64,000 bases of DNA from Actinopolyspora xinjiangensis (GTDB lineage: Bacteria; Actinomycetota; Actinomycetes; Mycobacteriales; Pseudonocardiaceae). The notes under the pieces were generated by a model. It had not been told where the DNA came from and did not search any database. It was given only the letters and a program-made list of their open reading frames with translations. A program made the translations under genes and the position numbers. Location: contig NZ_FNJR01000001.1 of assembly GCF_900104475.1 (NCBI RefSeq), positions 62,001 to 126,000 on the forward strand, written 5' to 3'. Position 1 is the stretch's first letter. Each line of letters starts with the position of its first letter. Positions 47,871 through 57,011 of the stretch are shown one piece after another.

Positions 47871-47895
47871 CCCGAGCGAGGCAACCGGTCCACTC

Positions 47896-48102
47896 TCACA
47901 CAGGAGGGCGCAGACCGCGCATGTGTCCGTCCCCCTGGCACTGGGGGCAGGTGCGCCACTCCCCGAGCGTCATACCGGCGTGGGTGTCCTCCGTGGCCCG
48001 GATCATGTAGAGCCGGGGTTCGCTGACCTTCTGGAAGCCGCCGCAGTTCGGGCACACCGTGTTGGGGCCGTGTTCGAAGTTCGGTGAGTACTGCTCGTTC
48101 AT
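47896..48102 (-). CDS. Small zinc-ribbon protein
   Basis: I start this 68-residue protein at ATG 48102, preceded by GAGGCGGGG. It has two CxxC pairs, CPNC and CPQC, about 30 residues apart with GEWRTCPQCQGDGHMRG at the end, typical of a DnaJ-like or zinc-ribbon fold. No TM segment is seen. I do not recognise a specific family. It is a single gene between repeats and the methyltransferase gene. Confidence 0.65.
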   Translation of the reverse strand: MNEQYSPNFEHGPNTVCPNCGGFQKVSEPRLYMIRATEDTHAGMTLGEWRTCPQCQGDGHMRGLRPPV

Positions 48103-48305
48103 GCCCCGCCTCACTGGAATAGCTCACTGGGATGACCGCTGGGTTGGCACGGACCGGCTCCGTCCATGCTGCCATCGGTGGAACCCGCTGGACCGCCGTG
48201 GCCGCTCCTCCCGAGAACCGAGCCCTCCCGGAATCCACCCCTCTCGCGAACACCGCGCGACACCGGCAGCGCGGTGTTCCCACGAAACCACGGAACGCTC
48301 CGGGG

Positions 48306-49100
48306 TCAGGCCCCCGCCGGGGTGGCGACCACCACCGTGGCGTCGTCCTCCTCGGAGCGGACCACGCGGGCGCGCAGCCCGTGCTCGGCACAGACGGCCA
48401 CCGAGCGGTCGGCCTGCCGCTCACCGGTCTCCAGCAGCAGGTGCCCTCCCGGCGACAGCCACCGGAGGGCCCCGGCGGCGATCCTGCGCTGGACGTCGAG
48501 CCCGTCGGCGCCGCCGTCCAACGCCACCCGTGGTTCGTGCTCCCGCGCCTCCGGCGGCATCGAGGCGATCGCTCCGGTGGGAACGTAGGGCGCGTTGGCC
48601 ACCAGCAGTTCCACTCGCCCGCGCAGCGCCTCGGGCAGCGCCTCGTAGAGATCCCCTCGGTGAACCGTGCCGCCGAGTTCGGCGAGATTGCGGCGCGCAC
48701 AGCGCACGCAGTCGGGGTCGATGTCGCAGGCGTGCGGCTCGATCCGCTCCGCCGCTCCCGCCACTGCCGCGGCGATCGCGGCGGAACCGCAGCACAGCTC
48801 GACCACCACGTCCCCGGGGCGTACCAGCGAGAGCGCCTGGCGAGCCAGGAACTCGCTGCGTCGCCGGGGCACGAACACCCCGGGTTCCACCACGTAGCGG
48901 GCGCCGAGGAACTCCGCCCAGCCGAGCACGACCTCCAGCGGCGTCCCGTCCACCCGGCGTCGTGTCATCTCGCGCAGCTCGGCATCCGTGGGGGCGGCGG
49001 CCAACAGCAGTTCCGCCTCGCGCTCGGCGAAGACGCAGCCAGCCGTGCGCAGCTCGGCGACGGTGTCGGTCAGCGATCGGGAATCACCCTGGGAGGTCAC
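48306..49100 (-). CDS. PrmC/HemK-like methyltransferase with a variant active-site motif
   Basis: The 264-residue protein has the PrmC layout: a helical N-terminus, FVPRRRSEFLARQAL, the SAM motif VVELCCGSAAIAAAVAG, and then VANAPYVPTGAI where release-factor methyltransferases have NPPY. The signature is thus NAPY, seen in a group of actinobacterial putative protein-glutamine methyltransferases. It probably N5-methylates a glutamine of some protein, but the target need not be a release factor. A recurring short palindrome follows its stop (48274-48289). Confidence 0.75.
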   Translation of the reverse strand: MTSQGDSRSLTDTVAELRTAGCVFAEREAELLLAAAPTDAELREMTRRRVDGTPLEVVLGWAEFLGARYVVEPGVFVPRRRSEFLARQALSLVRPGDVVVELCCGSAAIAAAVAGAAERIEPHACDIDPDCVRCARRNLAELGGTVHRGDLYEALPEALRGRVELLVANAPYVPTGAIASMPPEAREHEPRVALDGGADGLDVQRRIAAGALRWLSPGGHLLLETGERQADRSVAVCAEHGLRARVVRSEEDDATVVVATPAGA

Positions 49101-49446
49101 GAGGTGGACACGCTACCCCGCTCGATCCGCCCGATCGGAGTCCGGGGTCGGCCGACGGCGGTGGCCCACGAGCACGAACCGCCCCGCCGGGCCGCCTCCA
49201 GTGGGCGCCGAGGCGGCCCGGCGAGAACACCCGTCCCGCGTTGCCGCGGGAACGGTGCTTTCGGCGTTTCGACGCCGAAGCGAGCACTCCCGCGGCCCGA
49301 CCGGCCACGGGCGTTCCCTCCCCGCGCTCCCGCGAGGAGCCGGAGAAGCCGCGAGTCGCCCACCCGGTTCCTTCCGCTCCCGGGGCCGGGAGTCGACGGG
49401 AGGTCCCGCCGCACGAGCACGTCGGCGAACCGGGCGGGCGACCGGG
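49101..49446. other. 346-bp intergenic region before the glpK 3' end
   Basis: No gene is supported. Most of it (about 49245-49420) is a diverged copy of the dispersed palindromic element. Confidence 0.5.
49245..49420 (+). repeat. Diverged copy of the dispersed palindromic element (copy F)
   Basis: TTTCGGCGTTTCGACGCCGA at about 49259 corresponds to the TCGGCGCTCCCGGCGCCGAA block of the repeats near 47.5 and 47.7 kb. Then come GCTCCCGCGAGGAGCCGGAG and GGGAGTCGACGGGAGGTCCC followed by GCCGCACGAGC, matching the hairpin part and right flank with many changes. It lies between the methyltransferase start and the glpK stop. Confidence 0.45.
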
Positions 49447-50955
49447 TCACTCCTCGACCCAGCCGAAGGTCTTGGTGACGGCCTTCTGCCACTCGCCGTA
49501 CTGCTGCTCCCGGGCCTGCTCGGACATCTTCGGATCCCACTCCTTGTCCTTGGCCCAGTTGGCGCGGATGTCCTTCTCCCCGGACCAGAACCCGACGGCC
49601 AACCCGGCCGCGTAGGCCGCGCCGAGCGCCGTGGTCTCGTTGACCTTCGGGCGGATGACGGGGACGTTGAGGATGTCGGCCTGGAACTGCATCAGCAGCT
49701 CGTTGTTGACCATGCCGCCGTCCACCTTGAGGGACTTGAGCTCGACCCCGGAGTCCGCGTTCATGGCCTCGGCGACCTCACGGGTCTGGAACGCGGTGGC
49801 CTCCAGCACCGCACGCGCCAGATGGCCTCGGTTGACGAACCTGGTCAGACCGGCGATCACGCCGCGCGCGTCCGAACGCCAGTGGGGCGCGAACAGCCCG
49901 GAGAAGGCGGGCACGAAGTACGCGCCGCCGTTGTCGTCCACCGAGGCGGCGACCTGCTCGATCTCGGGAGCGCTGCCGATCATGCCGAGGTTGTCGCGCA
50001 TCCACTGCACCAACGAGCCGGTAACGGCGATCGAGCCCTCCAGGCAGTACACCGTGGGCTGCTCGTCGATCTTGTATCCGACCGTGGTGATCAGCCCGTT
50101 CTCGCTGAGCACGGGCTCGGTTCCGGTGTTGAGCAGCAGGAAGTTCCCGGTGCCGTAGGTGTTCTTGGCCTCGCCGGGGGTCAGGCAGGCCTGACCGAAG
50201 GTGGCCGCCTGCTGGTCACCGAGTATCCCCGAGATCGGCAGCCCGCCGAGCACGCCGCGCTTCCGGAAGTATCCGTAGACCTCGGAGGAGGAACGGATCT
50301 CCGGCAGCATGGACATGGGGATGCCGAACTCGGCGCAGATGTCGGGGTCCCAGCTCAGCGTCCGCAGGTCCATGAGCATGGTGCGGGAGGCGTTGGTGGG
50401 GTCGGTGACGTGCAGCCCGCCCTCGGTTCCTCCGGTGGAGTTCCAGAGCACCCAGGTGTCCATCGTGCCGAACATCAGCTCGCCGCGTTCGGCCCGTTCC
50501 CGCGCGCCGTCCACATTGTCCAGGATCCAGCGGATCTTGGTACCGGCGAAGTAGGTGGCCAGCGGCAGGCCGGTCCGGGACTGGTACCTGCTCTTGCCGC
50601 CCTCGCCCCGCGCCAGCTCGTTGACGATGGCGTCGGTGCGGGTGTCCTGCCAGACGATCGCGTTGTAGACGGGCTCACCGGTGTGCCGGTCCCAGACCAC
50701 GGTGGTCTCGCGCTGGTTGGTGATGCCGACGGCGGCTATCTCGGACAGCACCAGGTCGGCCTTGGCCAGCGCACCGGCGCACACCTGCCGCGTGTTGGTC
50801 CAGACTTCCATCGGGTCGTGCTCGACCCATCCCGCCCTGGGCAGGATCTGCCGGTGTTCCACCTGGTCCACGGAGACCACCTGACCGGAGTGGTCGAAGA
50901 TTATGCACCTGGTGGAGGTGGTTCCCTGGTCGATGGCTGCGATATAGGAGGCCAT
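49447..50955 (-). CDS. glpK: Glycerol kinase
   Basis: The 502-residue protein is full-length for the FGGY family: it begins [20 protein letters not shown], has IVWQDTRTD in the substrate region, [13 protein letters not shown], and [20 protein letters not shown] near the C-terminus. It phosphorylates glycerol to glycerol-3-phosphate. It is the second gene of a glpF-glpK operon on the minus strand; glpD and a DeoR-type regulator lie divergently upstream, a complete glycerol regulon. Confidence 0.96.
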   Translation of the reverse strand: MASYIAAIDQGTTSTRCIIFDHSGQVVSVDQVEHRQILPRAGWVEHDPMEVWTNTRQVCAGALAKADLVLSEIAAVGITNQRETTVVWDRHTGEPVYNAIVWQDTRTDAIVNELARGEGGKSRYQSRTGLPLATYFAGTKIRWILDNVDGARERAERGELMFGTMDTWVLWNSTGGTEGGLHVTDPTNASRTMLMDLRTLSWDPDICAEFGIPMSMLPEIRSSSEVYGYFRKRGVLGGLPISGILGDQQAATFGQACLTPGEAKNTYGTGNFLLLNTGTEPVLSENGLITTVGYKIDEQPTVYCLEGSIAVTGSLVQWMRDNLGMIGSAPEIEQVAASVDDNGGAYFVPAFSGLFAPHWRSDARGVIAGLTRFVNRGHLARAVLEATAFQTREVAEAMNADSGVELKSLKVDGGMVNNELLMQFQADILNVPVIRPKVNETTALGAAYAAGLAVGFWSGEKDIRANWAKDKEWDPKMSEQAREQQYGEWQKAVTKTFGWVEE

Positions 50956-51057
50956 GTCGCTACCTTCCGATCGGCGCGTGTGGTTGGCGATGACGGTGTC
51001 GGCTCCGAGAATGCCCCCTGTGCGAACGGCGGGCAGGTCCTCCGGGCCGAGGCGTGA

Positions 51058-51801
51058 TCAGACCGCGGGCAGGGCGAGCGCGAGCGCCCCGGCGGCGGAA
51101 CCTCCGATGATCGGGCCGAGGATCGGCACCCAGGAGTAGGCCCAGTCGGCGCCGCCCTTGCCCCTGATCGGCAGCAGGGCGTAGGCGATGCGGGGGCCCA
51201 GGTCGCGGGCGGGGTTGATCGCGTAGCCGGTCGGACCGCCGAGCGAGCTGCCGATGCCGATGACGATGAAGGCCACGGCCGCGTAGCCGAGCGCGGCGTT
51301 GCCGAACTCGGGAATCCCGTCCGGACCGGAAGCGGCACCGGGGCTGAGCAGGATCCAGAACACCAGCACGAAGGTGCCGATGATCTCGGTGACCAGGTTC
51401 CAGGGCTTGTTGCGCACGGTGGGGCCGGTCGCGAAGATCCCCAGGGTGTTGGCCGGGTCGTCGTGGGTGTCGAACTGCAGCTTGTAGGCCGCCCAGCAGA
51501 CCGCGGCACCCAGCGCGCCGCCGACGAGCTGCGCCACCAGGTAGACCGGTACCAGCGACCAGTCGAGCTGCCCGTTGACGGCGAGCCCGAAGGTCACCGC
51601 GGGGTTGATGTGCGCCCCGGCGGGGGCGGCGATGCTCGCGCCCGCGAACACGGCGAAGCCCCAGCCGAAGTTGACCAGCAGCCAGCCCCCGCTGTTTCCC
51701 AGGGTGTCGCGCAGGGTCACGTTGGCGACCACGCCGCACCCGAGCAGGGTCAGCGTGGCGGTGCCCAGCAGTTCGAAGACGAAGATCGCGCCCGCGCTCA
51801 T
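51058..51801 (-). CDS. glpF: Glycerol uptake facilitator (aquaglyceroporin)
   Basis: The 247-residue protein is a MIP channel with six TM helices and the two pore loops GAHINPAVTFGL and YAINPARDLGPRI, carrying both NPA motifs. The residues after the second NPA include the Asp typical of glycerol-conducting members. It is first in the glpFK operon, reading away from glpR across a 330-bp regulatory region. Confidence 0.95.
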   Translation of the reverse strand: MSAGAIFVFELLGTATLTLLGCGVVANVTLRDTLGNSGGWLLVNFGWGFAVFAGASIAAPAGAHINPAVTFGLAVNGQLDWSLVPVYLVAQLVGGALGAAVCWAAYKLQFDTHDDPANTLGIFATGPTVRNKPWNLVTEIIGTFVLVFWILLSPGAASGPDGIPEFGNAALGYAAVAFIVIGIGSSLGGPTGYAINPARDLGPRIAYALLPIRGKGGADWAYSWVPILGPIIGGSAAGALALALPAV

Positions 51802-52131
51802 CTCGTGCCTCCCGCTCTGTTCCGCATCCGACCGGCGGGAGCGCTACCCGCCCGGCCGAGGGTCGAAGTTTCGTGTGTCCTGTACCACCGCATGTCGGTT
51901 ACTACCTCCGGCTGAAGCCCGGGTTTCTCACTGTGGAAGATTGGGTCACACTAGACCTGTGAAAAGAAACATTGCAATAACCTCAGCTTGATGTTTTTAT
52001 CGGTTCAGATGGTTTACTTGTGACGTCCGGGGGCGAATCCCCGTCATCGCGACACCGTCCGGATCACGGACGGGCTTTCGGCGGCGGTGGAGGATGGCAC
52101 CTGTCCGTGAAACAGGAGTGGTGCGAGAGGA
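51802..52131. promoter_or_regulatory. glpFK/glpR divergent regulatory region
   Basis: No gene is supported. The centre (about 51940-52020) is clearly AT-richer than its surroundings. It contains an inverted pair, AAAGAAACAT (51963-51972) and ATGTTTTTAT (51991-52000), a candidate operator for the adjacent DeoR-type regulator. CACTAGACC near 51949 gives a possible -10 element. Confidence 0.5.
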
Positions 52132-52926
52132 ATGACGATGGCCACGCAGGGCAGGCGACCGTCCGGACGACAGCAGGACCGCAGACGCAAGATCACCGAT
52201 CTGGTCATGGCGGAAGGAACCCTGCGCATCGACGACCTGATCGCGACGGTCGACGCCAGTGCGATGACCGTCTACCGGGACCTGGCCGAGCTGGAGTCCC
52301 AGGGGCTGGTGCACCGCAACCGGGGCTACGTCTCCGCCGCGTCCTCGCTGCTCTACGAGGCCGCCTCCGAGTACCGGCTGCAGCAGAACGAGGCGGAGAA
52401 GACCGAACTGGCCAAGGCCGCGATCGAGCTGGTCGAACCCGGACAGGCGCTGATGCTCGACGACTCGACCACCGGCGTCTACCTGGCCCGGCTGCTGCCG
52501 GAACGTGCACCGCTGACCGTGGTGACCAACCACCGGGGCGTGTTCGACGAGCTCGCCGGACAACAGGGAATCCATCTGATCTGCGTCGGAGGCGACTTCC
52601 TGCCCTGGGCGGACGCCTTCGTAGGGGGCATGGCGCTGGATGCGCTCCGCGGAATGCGAGTGGACCTCGCGATCATGTCCGTCTCCGCCGTCACCGACGG
52701 TGTCTGTTTCTATCCGCAACAGGAAATGGTGCAGCTCAAAAAAGCCATGCTCGCCTCGGCGAGCCGCCGCGTGCTCTACGTAGACCACACCAAGTTCAGC
52801 AGGCGCGCACTGCACGCGGTCTCACCGGCCGAGTACTTCGACACCGTGATCGTCGACTCGAAAACCCCGCAGGCGGAGGTCGAGGTCCTGCGCGAACGGG
52901 GCGCGACGGTGCGGCGGGCCGGATGA
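52132..52926 (+). CDS. DeoR-family regulator, probable GlpR
   Basis: The 264-residue protein has an N-terminal DeoR helix-turn-helix (KITDLVMAEGTLRIDDLIAT, then SAMTVYRDLAELESQGLVHR) and a sugar-phosphate-binding C-terminal domain (about 75-250) with LMLDDSTTGVYLARLL and VDHTKFSRRAL. Position between glpFK and glpD points to control by glycerol-3-phosphate. ATG 52132 is preceded by GAGAGG; ATG 52138 is an alternative. Confidence 0.85.
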   Translation: MTMATQGRRPSGRQQDRRRKITDLVMAEGTLRIDDLIATVDASAMTVYRDLAELESQGLVHRNRGYVSAASSLLYEAASEYRLQQNEAEKTELAKAAIELVEPGQALMLDDSTTGVYLARLLPERAPLTVVTNHRGVFDELAGQQGIHLICVGGDFLPWADAFVGGMALDALRGMRVDLAIMSVSAVTDGVCFYPQQEMVQLKKAMLASASRRVLYVDHTKFSRRALHAVSPAEYFDTVIVDSKTPQAEVEVLRERGATVRRAG

Positions 52927-53078
52927 TCCGCGTCCCGACCGCTCCCGATCCGGACACCGCGGGTGACACACCACGCGCGGGGCGTGTCGATCCGGCATCA
53001 TGAGCACTGTCGGATGTACTCGCGGTGAGGCGTTCCGCCCAGGGGCGGTGGGCTGCGAAACGAGCGAGGAGGACGCTA

Positions 53079-54821
53079 GTGTCCAGCGACAAACCGGAAG
53101 TCACCGGGCAGCCACAGGGCAAGCTCGGCCCCGACGAACACGAGGAGAACTGGCGGCGCCTCGGCGACGAGGAGTTCGACGTCGTCGTCATCGGTGGTGG
53201 CATCACCGGAGCCGGAGTCGCCCTCGACGCGGCCACCCGGGGACTGCGCGTGGCCCTGGTGGAGGCTCGCGACCTGGCGGCGGGGACCTCCAGCCGCTCC
53301 AGCAAGCTGTTCCACGGCGGACTGCGGTACCTGGAGCAGCTCGAGTTCTCCCTGGTGCGCGAGGCGCTGCACGAACGGGAGCTGATGCTCAACCGCCTCG
53401 CCCCGCACCTGGTCAAACCGGTCAGCTTCCTCTACCCGCTCACCCACCGGATCTGGGAGCGTCCCTACACGGCCGCCGGGCTGCTGCTCTACGACCGCAT
53501 GGGCGGCGCCCGCTCCGTCCCGGGCCAGAAGCACCTGACGCGCGCCGGGGCGCAGCGGATGGTCCCGGCCCTGAAGCGGGACGCCATGATCGGCGGCATC
53601 CGCTACTACGACGCGCAGGCCGACGACGCCAGGCACACCATGACCGTGGCCCGCACCGCCGCGCGGTACGGCGCGGTGGTGCGCACCTCCACCCAGGTGG
53701 TCGAGTTCCTGCACGAGGCCGACAGGATCGCGGGCGCGCGGCTGCGCGACGTCGAGGACGGCAGGGAGACCGAGGTCCGCGCCCAGGCGGTCATCAACGC
53801 CACCGGTGTGTGGACCGACGAACTGCAGCGGCTGTCCGGCGGACGCGGGCGCTTCCGGGTACGCGCGAGCAAGGGCGTGCACGTGGTCGTGCCGCGCGAC
53901 AAGATCGTCTCGGACAGCGGGCTGATCCTGCGCACCGAGAAGTCCGTGCTGTTCGTGATCCCGTGGGGCAACCACTGGATCATCGGGACCACCGACACGG
54001 ACTGGAACCTGGACCTGGCGCACCCGGCCGCCACCAAGCGCGACATCGACTACATCCTGGAGCACGTCAACGGCGTGCTCGCCACCCCGCTGACCCACTC
54101 GGACATCGAAGGGGTCTACGCCGGGCTGCGCCCCCTGCTGGCCGGTGAGAGCGACGACACCTCGAAGCTCTCCCGCGAGCACGAGGTATCCAGGGTGGCT
54201 CCCGGCCTGGTCGCGATCGCGGGCGGCAAGTACACCACCTACCGGGTGATGGCCAAGGACGCCGTGGACGCGGTCAGCAACGACGTCTCCGGCCGGATGG
54301 CCTCCTCGATCACCGACAGGGTGCCGCTGCTGGGCGCCGACGGCTACCACGCTCTGGTCAACCAGGCCGACCAGATCGCGGCCGCGCACGGACTCCACCC
54401 CTACCGCGTGCGGCACCTGCTGGACCGCTACGGCTCGATGATCCACGAGGTGCTCGCGCTGGGTGACAGCAGGCCCGAGCTGCTGAAACCGATCGACGAG
54501 GCCCCCAACTACCTCCGGGCCGAGGTGGTCTACGCGGTGCGCTACGAGGGGGCGCTCCACCTGGAGGACGTGCTCACCAGGCGCACCCGGATCTCGTTCG
54601 AGTACCCGCACCGCGGCGTGGACTGCGCCGAGCAGGTGGCGCGGCTGATCGGAGCGGAGCTGGGCTGGGACGAACAGCGCGTCAACAGCGAGGTCGAGCG
54701 GTACTCGGCACGCGTCGAGGCCGAGCGCGAGTCGCAGAACCAGCCCGACGACCAGGCTGCCGACGCCACCCGCGTGGCGGCTCCGGAGGCCCGCGAGGGG
54801 ATCGTGGAACCGGTGGGCTGA
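53079..54821 (+). CDS. glpD: Glycerol-3-phosphate dehydrogenase (FAD-dependent)
   Basis: The protein is about 580 residues from GTG 53079, preceded by GAGGAGGA. It has the FAD motif VVVIGGGITGAGVALDAATR (about 34-53), SSKLFHGGLRYLEQLEFSLV, and a late GGKYTTYRVMA. The C-terminal 45 residues are acidic and disordered. It oxidises glycerol-3-phosphate to dihydroxyacetone phosphate and passes electrons to the quinone pool at the membrane. It is downstream of glpR and completes the glycerol pathway. Confidence 0.95.
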   Translation: MSSDKPEVTGQPQGKLGPDEHEENWRRLGDEEFDVVVIGGGITGAGVALDAATRGLRVALVEARDLAAGTSSRSSKLFHGGLRYLEQLEFSLVREALHERELMLNRLAPHLVKPVSFLYPLTHRIWERPYTAAGLLLYDRMGGARSVPGQKHLTRAGAQRMVPALKRDAMIGGIRYYDAQADDARHTMTVARTAARYGAVVRTSTQVVEFLHEADRIAGARLRDVEDGRETEVRAQAVINATGVWTDELQRLSGGRGRFRVRASKGVHVVVPRDKIVSDSGLILRTEKSVLFVIPWGNHWIIGTTDTDWNLDLAHPAATKRDIDYILEHVNGVLATPLTHSDIEGVYAGLRPLLAGESDDTSKLSREHEVSRVAPGLVAIAGGKYTTYRVMAKDAVDAVSNDVSGRMASSITDRVPLLGADGYHALVNQADQIAAAHGLHPYRVRHLLDRYGSMIHEVLALGDSRPELLKPIDEAPNYLRAEVVYAVRYEGALHLEDVLTRRTRISFEYPHRGVDCAEQVARLIGAELGWDEQRVNSEVERYSARVEAERESQNQPDDQAADATRVAAPEAREGIVEPVG

Positions 54822-54840
54822 GGGCCGGAATTCCCGCCAC

Positions 54841-54875
54841 GGCCGGGTACCGCGCGACACCGCCGGTACCCGGCC
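54841..54875. terminator. Bidirectional hairpin terminator after glpD
   Basis: GGCCGGGTACC (54841-54851) pairs perfectly with GGTACCCGGCC (54865-54875) around a 13-base loop. It lies 19 bp after the glpD stop and 54 bp before the end of the convergent EspG-like gene. Confidence 0.65.
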
Positions 54876-54928
54876 CGGCGGGCCGTTCCAGCTCCACCCC
54901 GAACCCGGCCTCCGAATGAGGTCCCCGA

Positions 54929-55732
54929 TCAGCCCGTCAGCGGGTCGCCGAGGAGCTCCGCCACTCGCTCGACCAGGCCACGCCGATCAGCGGGGGCGAT
55001 GGTGCTCCATGCCTCCCCCGAGGAAGTGGCGCGGCGCAGCTGGACGTGACGTCCCTGTCCGGAGTCGAAGAACCCGACGACGTGCTCGGCGCGACGCCGC
55101 CCGGTGCTCACCCCTCTGACGGCGGCGCCGAACTGGCCACTGGCGTGAACCCCCTCCAGCATCCCCGCCAGCACGGCCGCGTCGTCGGTGCGCACCCCAC
55201 GCGAGGACAACGCCCGGCGCAGCACCGACAGGTCGTCACCCGACTCCGAGGCGGCGGCGTCGAGGTCCGCACTCGGCAGGCTGACCGAACGTCCGCTCCC
55301 GGCCGGCACCTCGGGCAGCACCGACAGCGCCTCGCGCACCAGGCCACTGCCCGCGGCCGGACGCAACCACAACCGCTCCTCCTCCTTGACCACCAGCACG
55401 GCCTCATCGGACTCGCCGGGGGCAGCCGCCAGCACCCGGACGCCACGACCCAGCCAGCAGCGGCCGTCCACCTCGCGGGAGGGGCTGTCGAGCACCGACA
55501 GCATCCGCCGCAGCGACTCGGCGAGGCCGTCCCGGCCGCACAGTCCACGCTCGGCCAGCGCCCACCAGGCCGCGTCGGCCAGCTCCCTTCGGTGCGAGTG
55601 GGTTTTGCCCGGCGAGGCAACTCTGAGCACCAGCGGCGGATCGATCCCCAGGTGTTCGAGCAGCACGTCGAACTCCAGGGCGGACAGCGAAACCGGCCCG
55701 GTGGTGGGGGCCGCTTCGGCGGCATCGCTCAC
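54929..55732 (-). CDS. EspG-family ESX secretion-associated protein
   Basis: The 267-residue protein has the EspG pattern: VSLSALEFDVLLEHLGIDPP at the start, mixed helices and strands, and a late GRHVQLRRATSSGEAWSTIA. EspG proteins are cytoplasmic chaperones that hold PE-PPE pairs before type VII secretion. It follows the PPE-like gene with an ATGA overlap, so it is co-translated with its presumed client. No ESX core gene (eccC, eccD, mycP) is in the window. Confidence 0.8.
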   Translation of the reverse strand: MSDAAEAAPTTGPVSLSALEFDVLLEHLGIDPPLVLRVASPGKTHSHRRELADAAWWALAERGLCGRDGLAESLRRMLSVLDSPSREVDGRCWLGRGVRVLAAAPGESDEAVLVVKEEERLWLRPAAGSGLVREALSVLPEVPAGSGRSVSLPSADLDAAASESGDDLSVLRRALSSRGVRTDDAAVLAGMLEGVHASGQFGAAVRGVSTGRRRAEHVVGFFDSGQGRHVQLRRATSSGEAWSTIAPADRRGLVERVAELLGDPLTG

Positions 55733-56607
55733 GACGGGTCACCGCCGATGACCGGACGGGCGGAAACGCGGTACTCGTCGAAGAGGCCCTCACCACCCTC
55801 GGTCTCGGTGGCCTCGACGGCGACCTCCCGTTCCTCCTCCGGCTCGGTCCGCGGCACCCGCCGAGGGACCGCCGTACGGGGTGTCGGGCTCGGGGCGGTG
55901 CTCCGCCCGGTCCCGGCACGTCCCGGAGCGGCCGGGCTCGAACCCCCGCTGCCGCGCCCCGGATTCGACGCCGCTCCCCTGCTTCCGCCGGTCGTGGCGC
56001 CGTCCGCCGGGGGGCGGTGCCAGGAGATCGTCACGTCCCCACCGGATCCTCCCGCGACGGCACGGGAGGGAGCGTCGACCACCACCTGAGGAGGGGCCTC
56101 GAACGAGGCCAGCGCGGTCGCGTTGGCCTCGGAGGACTCCTGGTACCGGCGCATGACGTCGAAGGCACGCTGTTCGGCCTCGTGCTGCCGCCGCTCCTGC
56201 ACCTCGTAGTCCGTCTGCCCGCCGAACAGGTGAACCAGCGCGGAGGTGACCCCGTTCGGCTCCTCTGCCGTCACCCGCACGGGCGGCGGCATCTCGGCCC
56301 GGGCCCTCGCGACGAAATCGGCCTGCTGTTCGGAGCACTGCCGCATCCGGCCCGCCGCCCCGCTCACGTCCTCGACCCACTCCCGGAGCGGTCGCAGCCC
56401 CTGTCGCACGCTCTCCGCCGCCTCACCCTGCCAGTCGGCCGCCACGGCGTTGAGCGCCGCGGCCATGCCGTCGTCGATCTCCCGGAACGTTCGTTCGAGT
56501 TCGCGCCACCTGCGCGAGGGATCCCCCGAGGCGGAGGGACCCGGTCCCTGGTGGAGCAGCTCGTAGAGTTCGGCATGGGTGTAGCCCTGCCAGCGGTGGT
56601 CATTCAA
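55729..56607 (-). CDS. PPE-like protein
   Basis: The 292-residue protein starts WQGYTHAELYELLHQGPGP and continues as a helical PPE-type domain to about residue 175, with ADWQGEAAESVRQGLRPLRE as the WxG-like turn. It is followed by a Pro/Gly/Ser-rich and then acidic tail. It sits between a PE-like gene and an EspG gene, the order PE-PPE-EspG. It is probably a secreted or surface protein; its own function is unknown. Confidence 0.8.
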   Translation of the reverse strand: MNDHRWQGYTHAELYELLHQGPGPSASGDPSRRWRELERTFREIDDGMAAALNAVAADWQGEAAESVRQGLRPLREWVEDVSGAAGRMRQCSEQQADFVARARAEMPPPVRVTAEEPNGVTSALVHLFGGQTDYEVQERRQHEAEQRAFDVMRRYQESSEANATALASFEAPPQVVVDAPSRAVAGGSGGDVTISWHRPPADGATTGGSRGAASNPGRGSGGSSPAAPGRAGTGRSTAPSPTPRTAVPRRVPRTEPEEEREVAVEATETEGGEGLFDEYRVSARPVIGGDPS

Positions 56608-56636
56608 CGACGGCCTCCCGCGGACGTCTCACCGTG

Positions 56637-57011
56637 TCAGCAACCCGTACGCATCCGGGACGCGTTGGCGTCCTCGGTCTCGCGGTAACGGTTCTCCACC
56701 GCTCGCAACGCGTCGGAGGCGGCCTGCAGCCGGTCGCGGTAGCCGTACAGCGCGGTCAGCGCCGCCCGGTCCCCGCTGACCGAGTACTCGTTGAACCTCG
56801 CCGCCGCGCCGGTGCTGACGGGATCCCCCGCCCAGGGACGGATCCGCAGCTCGGTGATGGCGTGCTCGATCTGCACACCGACCTCGTCCAACGAGGACTG
56901 CAACGACCTGATCAGGTTCGGGACGGCCGAGGCCTCCACCCGCACGGCTCCTGCCGCGTCGGGCGCGGAGGGCGAACCCGTCACACCGTCCCGTTCGGAA
57001 CCATTCGGCAC
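56637..57011 (-). CDS. PE-like helical partner of the PPE protein
   Basis: I start this protein of about 124 residues at GTG 57011, because GGAGG lies five bases before it; longer in-frame starts lack a binding site. After a polar 30-residue lead it is helical: VRVEASAVPNLIRSLQSSLD, then VSGDRAALTALYGYRDRLQA. The run VRVEASAVPNLI fits the first helix of PE-type proteins. It should pair with the PPE protein encoded 29 bp downstream. Confidence 0.7.
   Translation of the reverse strand: MPNGSERDGVTGSPSAPDAAGAVRVEASAVPNLIRSLQSSLDEVGVQIEHAITELRIRPWAGDPVSTGAAARFNEYSVSGDRAALTALYGYRDRLQAASDALRAVENRYRETEDANASRMRTGC

Larger units (their letters stand above)
47340..47895. other. 556-bp gene-free repeat cluster after accE
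   Basis: No gene is supported. The stretch holds a palindrome of the recurring short type (GATCTCCCACGAAACC, 47358-47373) 18 bp after the accE stop, then two direct repeats and a full palindromic element. Open frames here arise only from repetitive GC-rich sequence. Confidence 0.6.

Noticed and set aside
53076..54860. A 594-codon minus-strand frame opposite glpD
   Set aside because: Shadow sequence of a strongly conserved gene.
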